A DNA stretch of 64,000 nucleotides from SHLQ01 sp033344795 (lineage in GTDB: Bacteria; Actinomycetota; Acidimicrobiia; Acidimicrobiales; SHLQ01), in contig JAWPMS010000001.1 in NCBI GenBank assembly GCA_033344795.1, positions 372,001 to 436,000 of the forward strand, written 5' to 3'. Of this stretch, positions 33,514 to 42,115 are shown piece after piece. The position numbers and the translations under genes were made by a program. The notes under the pieces were generated by a model. That model worked only from the letters and a program-made list of their open reading frames with translations. It made no database searches and was not told the origin of the DNA. Positions within the stretch are counted from its first letter, which is position 1. The number at the start of each line of letters is the position of its first letter.

Positions 33514-34890
33514 ATGGAGATCGCAGACTCAGTCATCGACATGATCGGCAACACGCCGATGGTTCGCATGCCAAAGATCGCCGGTCATTTGACCTGTGAC
33601 TTTGCGATCAAGCTCGAGCAACAGAACCCCGGCGGATCTTCGAAGGACCGTCCTGCGCTGGCGATGATCAATGCTGCTGAAGAAGCGGGACTGCTGAAGC
33701 CCGGGGGCACGATCGTCGAACCCACGAGCGGAAACACCGGTGTCGGCCTTGCCATCGTCGCCAACCAACGCGGGTACAAGACGGTCTTCGTCATGACCGA
33801 CAAGGTCGCACCCGAAAAGGTCGACCTGCTGCGCGCCTACGGAGCTGAAGTGGTCGTGTGCCCTGTTGCCGTGCCGCCCGAAGACCCCGAGTCGTACTAT
33901 TCGACCGCCGAACGGCTGGTCAATGAGATTCCCGGCGCATTCCGGCCCGACCAGTACTCGAACCAGGTCAACCCTGAGGCGCACTACGACACCACCGGAC
34001 CGGAGATCTGGCGTCAAACCGACGGCAAGATCACCCACTTCGTAGCGGGCGCCGGCACCGGCGGCACCATCTCGGGCGTGGCCAGATACCTCAAAGAGCA
34101 GAACCCGGACATCAAGATCATCGCCGCCGACCCCGAGGGTTCGGTGTTCTCCGGCGGATCGGGTCGCCCGTACCTTGTCGAGGGCGTCGGTGAAGACTTC
34201 TGGCCGACGACGTATCACCACGATCTGGTCGACGAGGTCATCCCGATCTCTGATCACGACAGCTTCCTGATGGCGCGCCGGATCGCTCGCGAGGAGGGCA
34301 TCCTTCTCGGAGGGTCATGTGGCACGGCAATCGCAGCAGGGTTGCAGGTGGCGCAGCGCCTTGGGCCCGACGACCTCATGATCGTGCTCACGCCTGATTC
34401 TGGTCGGGGTTACCTGTCGAAGGTCTTCAACGACGACTACCTCGCAAAGCTCGGGTTCATCGAATGCCACGGTGACACGTGCGTCAACGCGGTCGTGAAC
34501 GCCAAGGGAAACCGCGACGACGACCTGATCTACGTGAACCCCGACACGCCGGTGCGAGATGCGGTCAAGATCATGCGAACCAACGGTGTGAGCCAAATAC
34601 CGGTGGCCAAGAACGAACCTCCGTTTGCCCTCGCAGAGATCTCCGGCTCGGTCTCTGAGTTGCAGTTGATGAACGCAACGTTCGCAGACGAGAGTGTGCT
34701 CGACATGCCAGTCGAGTCGGTCATGGCACCTGGCTTGCCCACGATCGGCATCGGCCAATCGATTCAGACCGCGGTGGAATTGTTCGAGCATGCGAACGCG
34801 TTACTCGTGATCGACGGTGGGCGACCGCGCACGGTCATCAGCCACACCGACATCCTCGAATTTCTCTCACCAACTGCGGCGGAGGCCTGA
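33514..34890 (+). CDS. cbs: Cystathionine beta-synthase (PLP domain plus tandem CBS domains)
   Basis: 458 aa. The N-terminal fold-type II PLP domain has the Schiff-base Lys in NPGGSSKDRPAL, the substrate loop EPTSGNTGVG and the phosphate loop GAGTGGTISG. Two CBS motifs occupy about 335-455 (NPDTPVRDAVKIMRTNGVSQIPV and a second PVESVMAP unit). The enzyme condenses homocysteine with serine to cystathionine. The CBS pair makes this, rather than a plain cysteine synthase, the better name. The cystathionine gamma-lyase/synthase gene begins 1 bp after its stop, forming a reverse-transsulfuration operon. Confidence 0.93.
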   Translation: MEIADSVIDMIGNTPMVRMPKIAGHLTCDFAIKLEQQNPGGSSKDRPALAMINAAEEAGLLKPGGTIVEPTSGNTGVGLAIVANQRGYKTVFVMTDKVAPEKVDLLRAYGAEVVVCPVAVPPEDPESYYSTAERLVNEIPGAFRPDQYSNQVNPEAHYDTTGPEIWRQTDGKITHFVAGAGTGGTISGVARYLKEQNPDIKIIAADPEGSVFSGGSGRPYLVEGVGEDFWPTTYHHDLVDEVIPISDHDSFLMARRIAREEGILLGGSCGTAIAAGLQVAQRLGPDDLMIVLTPDSGRGYLSKVFNDDYLAKLGFIECHGDTCVNAVVNAKGNRDDDLIYVNPDTPVRDAVKIMRTNGVSQIPVAKNEPPFALAEISGSVSELQLMNATFADESVLDMPVESVMAPGLPTIGIGQSIQTAVELFEHANALLVIDGGRPRTVISHTDILEFLSPTAAEA

Positions 34891-34891
34891 C

Positions 34892-36052
34892 ATGACCGAA
34901 TCTCAAGACACGCCGGGCGACGGCTTCGAGACCAGAGCCATCCACGCAGGGCAGGACCCCGAGCATGTGACCGGATCGGTGATCACGCCGATCTTTCAGA
35001 CATCGACATATGCGCAGCCATCACCGGGCGATCACACCGGCTATGAGTACAGCCGCACCGACAACCCCACGCGCACGGCGCTCCAAGAGGCACTTGCGAA
35101 TCTCGAGGGCGCGCGATTCGGCTACGCCTTCGCCTCTGGTCTCGCGGCGGAAGACACCGTTCTTCGCTCACTGCGAGCGGGAGACCATGTCGTGCTTGGC
35201 AACGATGCCTACGGCGGCACCTTTCGGCTGATCTCACAAGTGGTCGCGCGGGCGGGCATCACCTGGTCGGCTGCTGACCTCACCGACCCCAATGCGCTCG
35301 ATTCGAACTGGAATCCGGCCACCAAGATCGTGTGGATGGAAACGCCAACGAATCCGCTCCTGACGGTGTTCGACATCGCTGCGATCGCGGAGGTGACTCA
35401 CCGCAACGGAGCGAAACTCGTGGTCGACAACACGTTCGCGTCGCCCTACCTGCAACAACCGCTCTCTCTGGGAGCAGACCTCGTCATCCACTCGACGACC
35501 AAATACATCGGCGGTCACTCCGATGTCGTGGGCGGGTTTGCGGCCACCAATGATGAGGAATGGGCAGGCGACATCAAGTACCTGCAGAACGCCGTGGGCG
35601 CTGTACCCGCACCGATGGACTGCTTCTTGACCCTTCGGGGCCTCAAGACGCTTGGCGTGAGAATGGATCGTCACGTCGAGAACGCGCAGCTCATCGTCGA
35701 AATGCTGCTGGCACATCCTGCGGTCTCACATGTGCTCTATCCAGGGCTCGAGTCACATCCGGGCGCGGAGATCGCGGCACATCAAATGAGCGCTCCAGGC
35801 GGCATGATCTCGTTCCGAGTGCACGCCGGGCTCGAAGCGGCCAAGTCGGTGACGACCCGGACACGACTGTTCACGCTCGCCGAATCGTTGGGCGGAATCG
35901 AGTCACTCATCGAGCACCCAGGTGTCATGACGCATGCGTCAGCGGCTGGTTCGCCTCTCGAGGTGCCCGATGACCTCGTGCGTTTGTCGGTGGGCATCGA
36001 GACCGGCGACGACCTCGTCGCCGATCTCAACGATGCCCTCGATCAGCTGTAG
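34892..36052 (+). CDS. Cystathionine gamma-synthase / gamma-lyase
   Basis: 386 aa from ATG 34892. Cys/Met-metabolism PLP enzyme with TRAIHAGQDPE, YEYSRTDNPTR, AFASGLAAED, WMETPTNPLL and Schiff-base Lys in HSTTKYIGGHSDVVGG. The C-terminal EHPGVMTHAS and LVRLSVGIE motifs are also present. MetB and gamma-lyase cannot be separated by these motifs, but tight linkage to CBS favours cystathionine gamma-lyase making cysteine. The protein is complete. It is followed by the 70-bp tandem repeat. Confidence 0.92.
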   Translation: MTESQDTPGDGFETRAIHAGQDPEHVTGSVITPIFQTSTYAQPSPGDHTGYEYSRTDNPTRTALQEALANLEGARFGYAFASGLAAEDTVLRSLRAGDHVVLGNDAYGGTFRLISQVVARAGITWSAADLTDPNALDSNWNPATKIVWMETPTNPLLTVFDIAAIAEVTHRNGAKLVVDNTFASPYLQQPLSLGADLVIHSTTKYIGGHSDVVGGFAATNDEEWAGDIKYLQNAVGAVPAPMDCFLTLRGLKTLGVRMDRHVENAQLIVEMLLAHPAVSHVLYPGLESHPGAEIAAHQMSAPGGMISFRVHAGLEAAKSVTTRTRLFTLAESLGGIESLIEHPGVMTHASAAGSPLEVPDDLVRLSVGIETGDDLVADLNDALDQL

Positions 36053-36060
36053 TTCTCTCG

Positions 36061-36219
36061 GACTTCCGCCGAGATCCGCGGAACCCAACACGGTCGCTAC
36101 GCGAGCTTCGCTCCCCAAACCAACGCTGCGGACTTCCGCCGAGATCCGCGGAACCCAACACGGTCGCTACGCGAGCTTCGCTCCCCAAACCAACGCTGCG
36201 GACTTCCGCCGAGATCCGC
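36061..36219. repeat. 70-bp tandem direct repeat, 2.3 copies
   Basis: Units 36061-36130 and 36131-36200 are identical, followed by the first 19 bp of a third (36201-36219). The array fills the gap between two convergent genes. Each unit carries CCGCGG and an imperfect hairpin GCGA-GCT-TCGC. Read on the minus strand, its core (for example 36116-36062) matches a segment of ileS at 41157-41214 in order and spacing. Confidence 0.92.
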
Positions 36220-36238
36220 TGGACGACGTTCGTTCGCA

Positions 36239-38713
36239 CTAACCCGCGTCGATCGGATCTGGCAGACAGACCAAGTCAATGCGGGTCCCAGCCTCTCGGT
36301 AGCGCAGCACATAGGTGCGCAATCCAGGTTCTGGTGCGGCGTCGGTATATGAAAGCCCGTCGGTGACGGTGCCGATCCAGCCGGTTGCCGCGTCGCGGAC
36401 TTGGAATGTGTCCACGCCGGCGACCGCAGTCCAATTGACGTCGACTCCGCCTGCGGGGTTGACGGCAACCGTGCATGCAGCTCCGGCGCCACCAGGCACG
36501 GTCAGCGGCGTCGGCGTGCAAGGGACTTCGATTTGGGTGCCGTTCTGCGTGTACCGAATCAGGTAGTTGTAGTCGCCTGGAGCGGCGTCAGCCACCGTGT
36601 ATGTGGTGGTGTTGCTCACCGTTGCGATCCATCCGTCGGCGGCCTCGCGAACGGCGTAGTTACCGACGCCGGCAACCAACGTCCAGGTGAGGACAGGCTT
36701 TGATGCGGCGTCGAGGCCTGCAGTGCAGCTCACGCCCCCGCCGCCTTCGGGCACAGTTATTGGATCCGGGGTGCACGTCACATCGGTTCGCACACCATTT
36801 GGTCGCCATCGCACCAGGTAGGTGTGGTCGCCGGGGGTCGCGGTCGTATCGGTGTAGCTACCCGCTCCCGCTGGCTGGCCGTCGATGAGGAAACTCCCAT
36901 CGCGGCGGATCACGACATCGTTCACGCCGTTCTCGAGGAAGCCGGTCCAGGAGATCACCGGCTGATCGTCGACATCGAGGGCGACCGAACAAACCGTGCC
37001 GCCTGGAATCGTGAACGGGGAAGCCAGTGCGATCGAGGTATTGCCGACTTCATCTCGTGCAAAGCCGCGTACTTCGTAGTCGCCGACGGGAAGGTTCGCG
37101 ACAGGTACTGACCACGCGACTTCTCCGAGACCAGCCGGAACGAAGGTGACGGAGAGGTCAGCCGAGGTGGGGAGGAACGAACCGTCGGTCTGCAACCATT
37201 GGTCGGTCGTGATGTTCTTCAGTCGAATGACGACCTCGGTAACCGCAATGTTGTCCTGTGCAAGCCCGCCGAGCACCGTTGGGTCCGAGATGATGGTGCC
37301 GGGGCTCGGGTCGTTGACGTTGATCGTCGGCGGCTGAGTGTCGTCGCCAATCCCGAAGTCAAAGAATCCAGAACGTCCGGTACCGATGTCGTTGAAGCGG
37401 TCTCGATCATGGCCCGCGAGCAACCCGCGATCGATCAGAGTCAGGTCGAATACGGCCAGGAAGTTGTTGCTGCCCGGATCCCACTCGAGCGCCTGGCCGG
37501 TCGTTGGGTCGAGGGCTGCCATTTGTTTGCGGAAGACCGCGTTGTCTGGATCGCGCTGCGAGGGATTGAACGACGCCAGCGGGTCGTTCACGTCGCAACC
37601 GTTGGCCGTGCCGGTGAAATCGGAGCTGATGCCACCTGGTGCGATCGGATTCTTGGGCGCGGCACAGAAGTGCCCGCCTACATAGACGGCCACATCGGAC
37701 ACCGCCAGGCTGAACACGCTCGAGTACATGCGCGCCGACCAGTCGAAGTTGACGACGCCATCGCCGGCCGTCGAATAACGCAGGACCGAATCACAGTTCG
37801 GCGGATTGTCGGCACCCTGCCCGCCGATGACGATGAACGCGCCATCAGGCGAGATGGCCATGTCGCGCAATCGGTTCCAGCACAACGAATCGTTGGTCTG
37901 CTCCAACCATGGAACGGTCCAGCCGCTCAGCGTCGGGGCAGGACCCGTGAGGTTCAACTTCGCAGCGGCCCGGCGAATCTCGCCGTTGACCGTTTCTCCA
38001 TAGTGCAGGACGAACAACGCCGATCCATCGGGTGCAGCCTTGACGCGGCGCACCAACTGGCTGCCGTTGATCGAGGGGCCCAAGTTGAAGACGAGAGACG
38101 TGTCGACTGCGCCGGTGGTCGAGTCAACCTTGGCAAGGCCGGTGAGCGGCGTACCCGAGACGTCGAAGAAATCGCCGCCAAGGTAGACCGAGTCACCTAC
38201 GGCCGCGATCGACTGCACCCTCGCCGAAGCTCGCGCAGCGAACGTGGTGTCGAGGTTTCCCTGGGCGTCCAACTTGGCCACTCGGAGAGGGAAGTCCGCG
38301 TCCCAGGTGGAGAACAACCCACCCACATAGAGGCCATCGCCTGCCGGGGTTGGCTCGAGCGCTCGCACGAGCTTGTTCAACACCGGGCGAAAGTTCGGGT
38401 CGAGTTCGCCTGTGTCGATGTCGTAGGCGAAGAGGTACGGCTGCGTGATCACCGTTGCGTCGGGCAGCATCACCTGTTGAAAGTCACCGCCGACGAAGAC
38501 TCGATCACCAACCCTCGCATGGGCGAGCACCTTTCCATCGAGTACGACCGGCGTGTCCGAGCGAGGGATCGCTGGAACGACACTGCCTTGCACTACGCCC
38601 GCCGTGGCCGTGCGTCCATTGGTCGTTGCGAGATATGCAGCGCCGAGCAACAACAACGAGAGCACCAGTACGGGGAGGCCCCACTGACGTGATCGTTCGT
38701 TCAGGAATTTCAT
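36239..38713 (-). CDS. Large surface protein: delta-60-type beta-propeller plus Ig/FN3-like repeats
   Basis: 824 aa. One N-terminal hydrophobic helix (about 13-30) acts as signal or anchor. Residues 50-430 hold repeated strands such as RVFVGGDFQQV, GLYVGGLFSTW, SVYLGGDFFDV and AVYVGGHFCAA with DPNFRP/DTTFAAR-type loops, which is the delta-60/DUF5122 beta-propeller pattern. A bacterial-Ig-like segment (about 460-570, TQPPTINVNDPSPG) follows. Three FN3-like repeats then occupy about 575-820, each opening with CSVALDV/CTAGLDA/CTVAVNP and closing with a CTPDPITVP or CLPDPI motif. No catalytic site is seen; an exported structural or adhesive protein is likely. Confidence 0.82.
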   Translation of the reverse strand: MKFLNERSRQWGLPVLVLSLLLLGAAYLATTNGRTATAGVVQGSVVPAIPRSDTPVVLDGKVLAHARVGDRVFVGGDFQQVMLPDATVITQPYLFAYDIDTGELDPNFRPVLNKLVRALEPTPAGDGLYVGGLFSTWDADFPLRVAKLDAQGNLDTTFAARASARVQSIAAVGDSVYLGGDFFDVSGTPLTGLAKVDSTTGAVDTSLVFNLGPSINGSQLVRRVKAAPDGSALFVLHYGETVNGEIRRAAAKLNLTGPAPTLSGWTVPWLEQTNDSLCWNRLRDMAISPDGAFIVIGGQGADNPPNCDSVLRYSTAGDGVVNFDWSARMYSSVFSLAVSDVAVYVGGHFCAAPKNPIAPGGISSDFTGTANGCDVNDPLASFNPSQRDPDNAVFRKQMAALDPTTGQALEWDPGSNNFLAVFDLTLIDRGLLAGHDRDRFNDIGTGRSGFFDFGIGDDTQPPTINVNDPSPGTIISDPTVLGGLAQDNIAVTEVVIRLKNITTDQWLQTDGSFLPTSADLSVTFVPAGLGEVAWSVPVANLPVGDYEVRGFARDEVGNTSIALASPFTIPGGTVCSVALDVDDQPVISWTGFLENGVNDVVIRRDGSFLIDGQPAGAGSYTDTTATPGDHTYLVRWRPNGVRTDVTCTPDPITVPEGGGGVSCTAGLDAASKPVLTWTLVAGVGNYAVREAADGWIATVSNTTTYTVADAAPGDYNYLIRYTQNGTQIEVPCTPTPLTVPGGAGAACTVAVNPAGGVDVNWTAVAGVDTFQVRDAATGWIGTVTDGLSYTDAAPEPGLRTYVLRYREAGTRIDLVCLPDPIDAG

Positions 38714-38892
38714 GAGGTGTCGCCGCTTTCGATCTGGCAGGGGTGCGCGGATGATTCATTCGTCTCAGGTACAGGTCGACCGGCGCCGCATAACGTTGAG
38801 TTCGCAACAACACCGATGTGTTGAGTGGGCGGCTCGGGCGGAGCCGCCCACACGCTGTTTTGCGGCACCTTGGCCCGATAGCCTGAGCGGTT
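38714..38892. other. Divergent promoter and ileS leader region
   Basis: This 179-bp gap separates the surface protein and ileS starts. It contains two consecutive hairpins nearer ileS: CAACAC / GTGTTG (38808-38823) and the GC-rich one at 38825-38851. I looked for a T-box motif and did not find one. No reading frame or tRNA is evident. Confidence 0.5.
38825..38851 (+). terminator. GC-rich hairpin in the ileS leader (terminator or attenuator)
   Basis: Perfect 11-bp stem GTGGGCGGCTC / GAGCCGCCCAC with loop GGGCG, followed six bases later by GTTTTG. It lies 42 bp before the ileS start and 112 bp from the divergent start, so it is not simply downstream of a gene. An attenuator of ileS is possible; a preceding small hairpin at 38808-38823 could compete with it. 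Confidence 0.5.
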
Positions 38893-41800
38893 ATGAGCAC
38901 CGCTGACGAACAGCCCTATCCCGCAGTCGACAAGCCGGACTTTCCAGCTATCGAAGCGCGGATTCTGCGGCGCTGGGAAGAGGCCGAGACGTTCCAGGCA
39001 TCGGTCGACGGGCGACCTGACGACAACGAATACGTGTTCTATGACGGGCCGCCGTTTGCCAACGGTCTCCCCCATCACGGGCATCTGCTGACGGGCTACG
39101 TGAAGGACGTCGTACCTCGATATCACGCAATGCGAGGCAAGAAGGTCGAACGACGTTTCGGTTGGGATTGCCACGGCTTGCCAGCGGAGATGGAAACCGA
39201 AAAGCAGCTCGGCGTATCCGGTCGCGCGGCGATCAACGAGTTCGGGATCGACAACTTCAACGAGGCGTGCCGAACCTCGGTGCTTCGGTACACCGAGGAG
39301 TGGGAGCAGACCGTCACCCGCCAAGCCCGGTGGGTCGACTTCGAGAACGACTACAAGACGATGGACCTCGACTACATGGAGTCGGTCATCTGGGCATTCA
39401 AACAACTCTGGGACAAAGGACTCGTCTACGAAGCAAACCGGGTCATGCCCTACTCATGGGGAGCGGAGACTCCGCTTTCGAACTTCGAGATCCGTCTCGA
39501 TGACGCCACGCGCCCCCGCCAGGATCCAGCCGTCACCGTGGCGTTCAGCCTCACACCGAACCCAAGCGACCCAGGTCCGATGAAGATGCTCGCCTGGACG
39601 ACCACCCCTTGGACGTTGCCTTCGAACCTGGCGCTCACCGTCGGCCCCGACCTCGACTACTCGATCATGGAGCTGAACGGCGAATACCTGATCCTGGGGT
39701 CAGCAACGGTGGCCAACTATGCAAAGGAGCTCGACGGCGCGGTCGAACACAGCGTCGTCAAGGGCGGTGACCTCGTCGAGCGCACCTATGCACCGCTCTT
39801 CCCATATTTTGCGGCGCGCGATGACCTCAATGGATTCCGGGTTCTTCCCGGCGACTTCGTCGAAACCGACGAAGGCACCGGAATCGTCCACACCGCGCCC
39901 GGCTTCGGCGAAGACGATCAGCGCATCGGCGAAGAAAACGGCATGGGCATGGTCGTTCCCGTCGATGACCAGGGAAAGTTCACCGACGAGGTCAGCGACT
40001 TCGTCGGCCGGAACGTGCTCGAGGCGAACAGCGACATCATCCGGCACCTCAAGGACCTCGGACGCCTCATCAAACACGAGACATACGAGCACAACTATCC
40101 CCACTGCTGGCGCACGGACACACCGATCATCTACCGGGCACTACCGAGTTGGTACGTGAAGGTCACCGACTTCCGTGACCGGCTGGTCGATCTCAATCAG
40201 GAGATCAACTGGATCCCTGACAACGTGCAGAACGGACGATTCGGCAAGTGGCTCGAAGGCGCTCGAGACTGGTCGATCAGCCGGAACCGATTCTGGGGTT
40301 CACCGATTCCCGTCTGGCGTAGCGACAACCCCGAATACCCGCGCATCGACGTATACGGAAGTCTCGATGAACTCGAGGCGGATTTTGGGGTGCGACCCAC
40401 CAACCTGCATCGCCCGTACATCGACGAACTAGTTCGCCCGAATCCCGACGATCCAACAGGCGAGTCGATGATGCGCCGGGTACCCGAGGTTCTCGACTGC
40501 TGGTTCGAGTCCGGCTCGATGCCCTTTGCCCAGGTGCACTATCCGTTCGAGAACAAGGAATGGTTCGAGGAGCATTACCCCGCCGACTTCATCGTCGAGT
40601 ACATCAACCAAACTCGCGGATGGTTCTACACGCTTCACGTGCTTGCTGGAGCGCTCTTCGACAAGCCATCGTTCCAAAACGTGATCTGCCACGGCATCTT
40701 GTTGGCCGAAGACGGCCAAAAGCTCTCAAAGAAACTCCGGAACTACACGGAACCAAGCGAGATATTCGACAAACAGGGAGCCGACGCATTGCGTTGGTAC
40801 TTCATGAGCTCGAACATCGTGCGCGGCGGCGACGCTCGGATCTCCGATCGAGGGATCGACGAGGTGACGCGCCAAGTGATGTTGCCTGTCTGGAACGCGT
40901 ACTCATTCTTCACCCTGTACGCGAACATCGACGGGTACCGAGCCCAGCTGCGAACCGATTCCACCGACGAGCTCGACCGCTACATCCTTGCGAAACTTCG
41001 GACGGTCATCGAGGCCACGACCGAGCGCATGGAGGCCTACGACCTCGCTGGAGCGACCGAACAGATCAGCTCGTTCCTCGACGCCCTGAACAACTGGTAC
41101 ATCCGCCGTTCGCGAGATCGTTTCTGGGGCCCCGAAAACCCTGCGGACGGCCTTGAGGGGAGCGCAGCGGAGCGGAGCGACCATGTCGGCGGCGTGGGGA
41201 TCTCGGCCGGAAGTGCCGAGGACAAGAGGGCTGCGTACGACACGCTTTACACCGTGCTCGTGAACTTCTTGAAGCTTGCTGCACCGTTTCTTCCGATGGT
41301 CACCGAAGAGATCTACACGAGTCTCACCGGCGATGAATCGGTGCATCTTGCCGACTGGCCTGACGCGAACGACTTCCCGTCCAATCCGGACCTCGTCGCC
41401 AACATGGATCGCGTACGGACCGTCGTTTCGGCAGCGCTCCGGCTACGTGAGGATGAAGGCCTTCGAGTCCGACTGCCGTTGCACAGGCTGACGCTCGCTG
41501 GTGACCACGCCGACTCGGTCACGGCGCTGTCACATCTGATCGCAGACGAGGTGAACGTCAAGAACGTCTCGTTCAGCGATGATCTCGGGTCGTTCGCTGA
41601 GTTTGCTCTGCAGCCGAATGGATCCGTTCTCGGCCCTCGACTCGGCGGCGATGTGCAGAAAGTCTTCGGTGCAGCCAAAAAAGGTGCCTGGACACAAAAC
41701 GACGATGGATCGATCGACATCGCGGGACACGTCCTGACGGAGGACGAATACACGCTCAACGTGAAACCGGCTGAAGGCGTCACGGCGGCTGCCCTCCCGA

Positions 41801-42096
41801 CCAACGACGCGGTCGTCGTACTCGACACGGACGTGACCCCGGAACTCGAAGCCGAAGGTGTCGCTCGAGACATCGTGCGTGCGGTGCAGGAAGCACGCAA
41901 GCAAGAAGATCTGGTCGTCACCGATCGGATTCTCCTGACCCTCGACCTCACCGAGATCGGAGCCAGCGCCGTACGCGCCATGGAGGGATACGTGTCCGAG
42001 CAAACGTTGGCCACGACGATCATCTATGGATCGGTGGACGGCGGCCACGACGCCGCGGGCGTGGGTTCGCTGGCCTTCGTCGTCGCCGACTCGTGA
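38893..42096 (+). CDS. ileS: Isoleucyl-tRNA synthetase, type 2, with in-frame insertion
   Basis: 1067 aa. Class I synthetase charging tRNA-Ile. The HIGH motif is LPHHGHLLTGY and the KMSKS motif is GQKLSKKLRNY; these and PPFANGLPHHGH mark the eukaryote-like type-2 IleS group, often mupirocin-insensitive. The CP1 editing domain (about 190-400, TTPWTLPSNLA, GTGIVHTAPGFGEDD) and anticodon-binding domain (about 650-820) are present. Residues 749-776 (41137-41220), between RFWGPE and DKRAAYDTLYTVL where homologues normally run straight on, are a Gly/Ser/Ala-rich 28-residue insertion whose DNA resembles the 36061 repeat. The frame stays intact, so the enzyme is presumably active. Confidence 0.96.
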   Translation: MSTADEQPYPAVDKPDFPAIEARILRRWEEAETFQASVDGRPDDNEYVFYDGPPFANGLPHHGHLLTGYVKDVVPRYHAMRGKKVERRFGWDCHGLPAEMETEKQLGVSGRAAINEFGIDNFNEACRTSVLRYTEEWEQTVTRQARWVDFENDYKTMDLDYMESVIWAFKQLWDKGLVYEANRVMPYSWGAETPLSNFEIRLDDATRPRQDPAVTVAFSLTPNPSDPGPMKMLAWTTTPWTLPSNLALTVGPDLDYSIMELNGEYLILGSATVANYAKELDGAVEHSVVKGGDLVERTYAPLFPYFAARDDLNGFRVLPGDFVETDEGTGIVHTAPGFGEDDQRIGEENGMGMVVPVDDQGKFTDEVSDFVGRNVLEANSDIIRHLKDLGRLIKHETYEHNYPHCWRTDTPIIYRALPSWYVKVTDFRDRLVDLNQEINWIPDNVQNGRFGKWLEGARDWSISRNRFWGSPIPVWRSDNPEYPRIDVYGSLDELEADFGVRPTNLHRPYIDELVRPNPDDPTGESMMRRVPEVLDCWFESGSMPFAQVHYPFENKEWFEEHYPADFIVEYINQTRGWFYTLHVLAGALFDKPSFQNVICHGILLAEDGQKLSKKLRNYTEPSEIFDKQGADALRWYFMSSNIVRGGDARISDRGIDEVTRQVMLPVWNAYSFFTLYANIDGYRAQLRTDSTDELDRYILAKLRTVIEATTERMEAYDLAGATEQISSFLDALNNWYIRRSRDRFWGPENPADGLEGSAAERSDHVGGVGISAGSAEDKRAAYDTLYTVLVNFLKLAAPFLPMVTEEIYTSLTGDESVHLADWPDANDFPSNPDLVANMDRVRTVVSAALRLREDEGLRVRLPLHRLTLAGDHADSVTALSHLIADEVNVKNVSFSDDLGSFAEFALQPNGSVLGPRLGGDVQKVFGAAKKGAWTQNDDGSIDIAGHVLTEDEYTLNVKPAEGVTAAALPTNDAVVVLDTDVTPELEAEGVARDIVRAVQEARKQEDLVVTDRILLTLDLTEIGASAVRAMEGYVSEQTLATTIIYGSVDGGHDAAGVGSLAFVVADS
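41157..41214 (+). repeat. Dispersed repeat copy inside ileS
   Basis: Shares GGGGAGCG, AGCGACC, TGT-GG, GGATCTCGGC and GGAAGT, in the same order and nearly the same spacing, with the minus-strand reading of the 70-bp units at 36061-36200. It is translated in frame as part of a 28-residue insertion. Confidence 0.7.
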
Positions 42097-42115
42097 TGCA
42101 GATTCCGATGTTCCC

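Noticed and set aside
36061..36219. CRISPR array
   Set aside because: The repeats are directly adjacent with no unique spacers, and no cas genes are present.
37199..38692. 497-codon plus-strand frame
   Set aside because: Antisense to the signal-bearing repeat surface protein, Arg/Glu/Val-rich shadow composition, no recognisable motif.
38714..38892. T-box riboswitch upstream of ileS
   Set aside because: No AGGGTGGNACCGCG-like T-box core; GCGGCACCTTGG near the start is a poor match.
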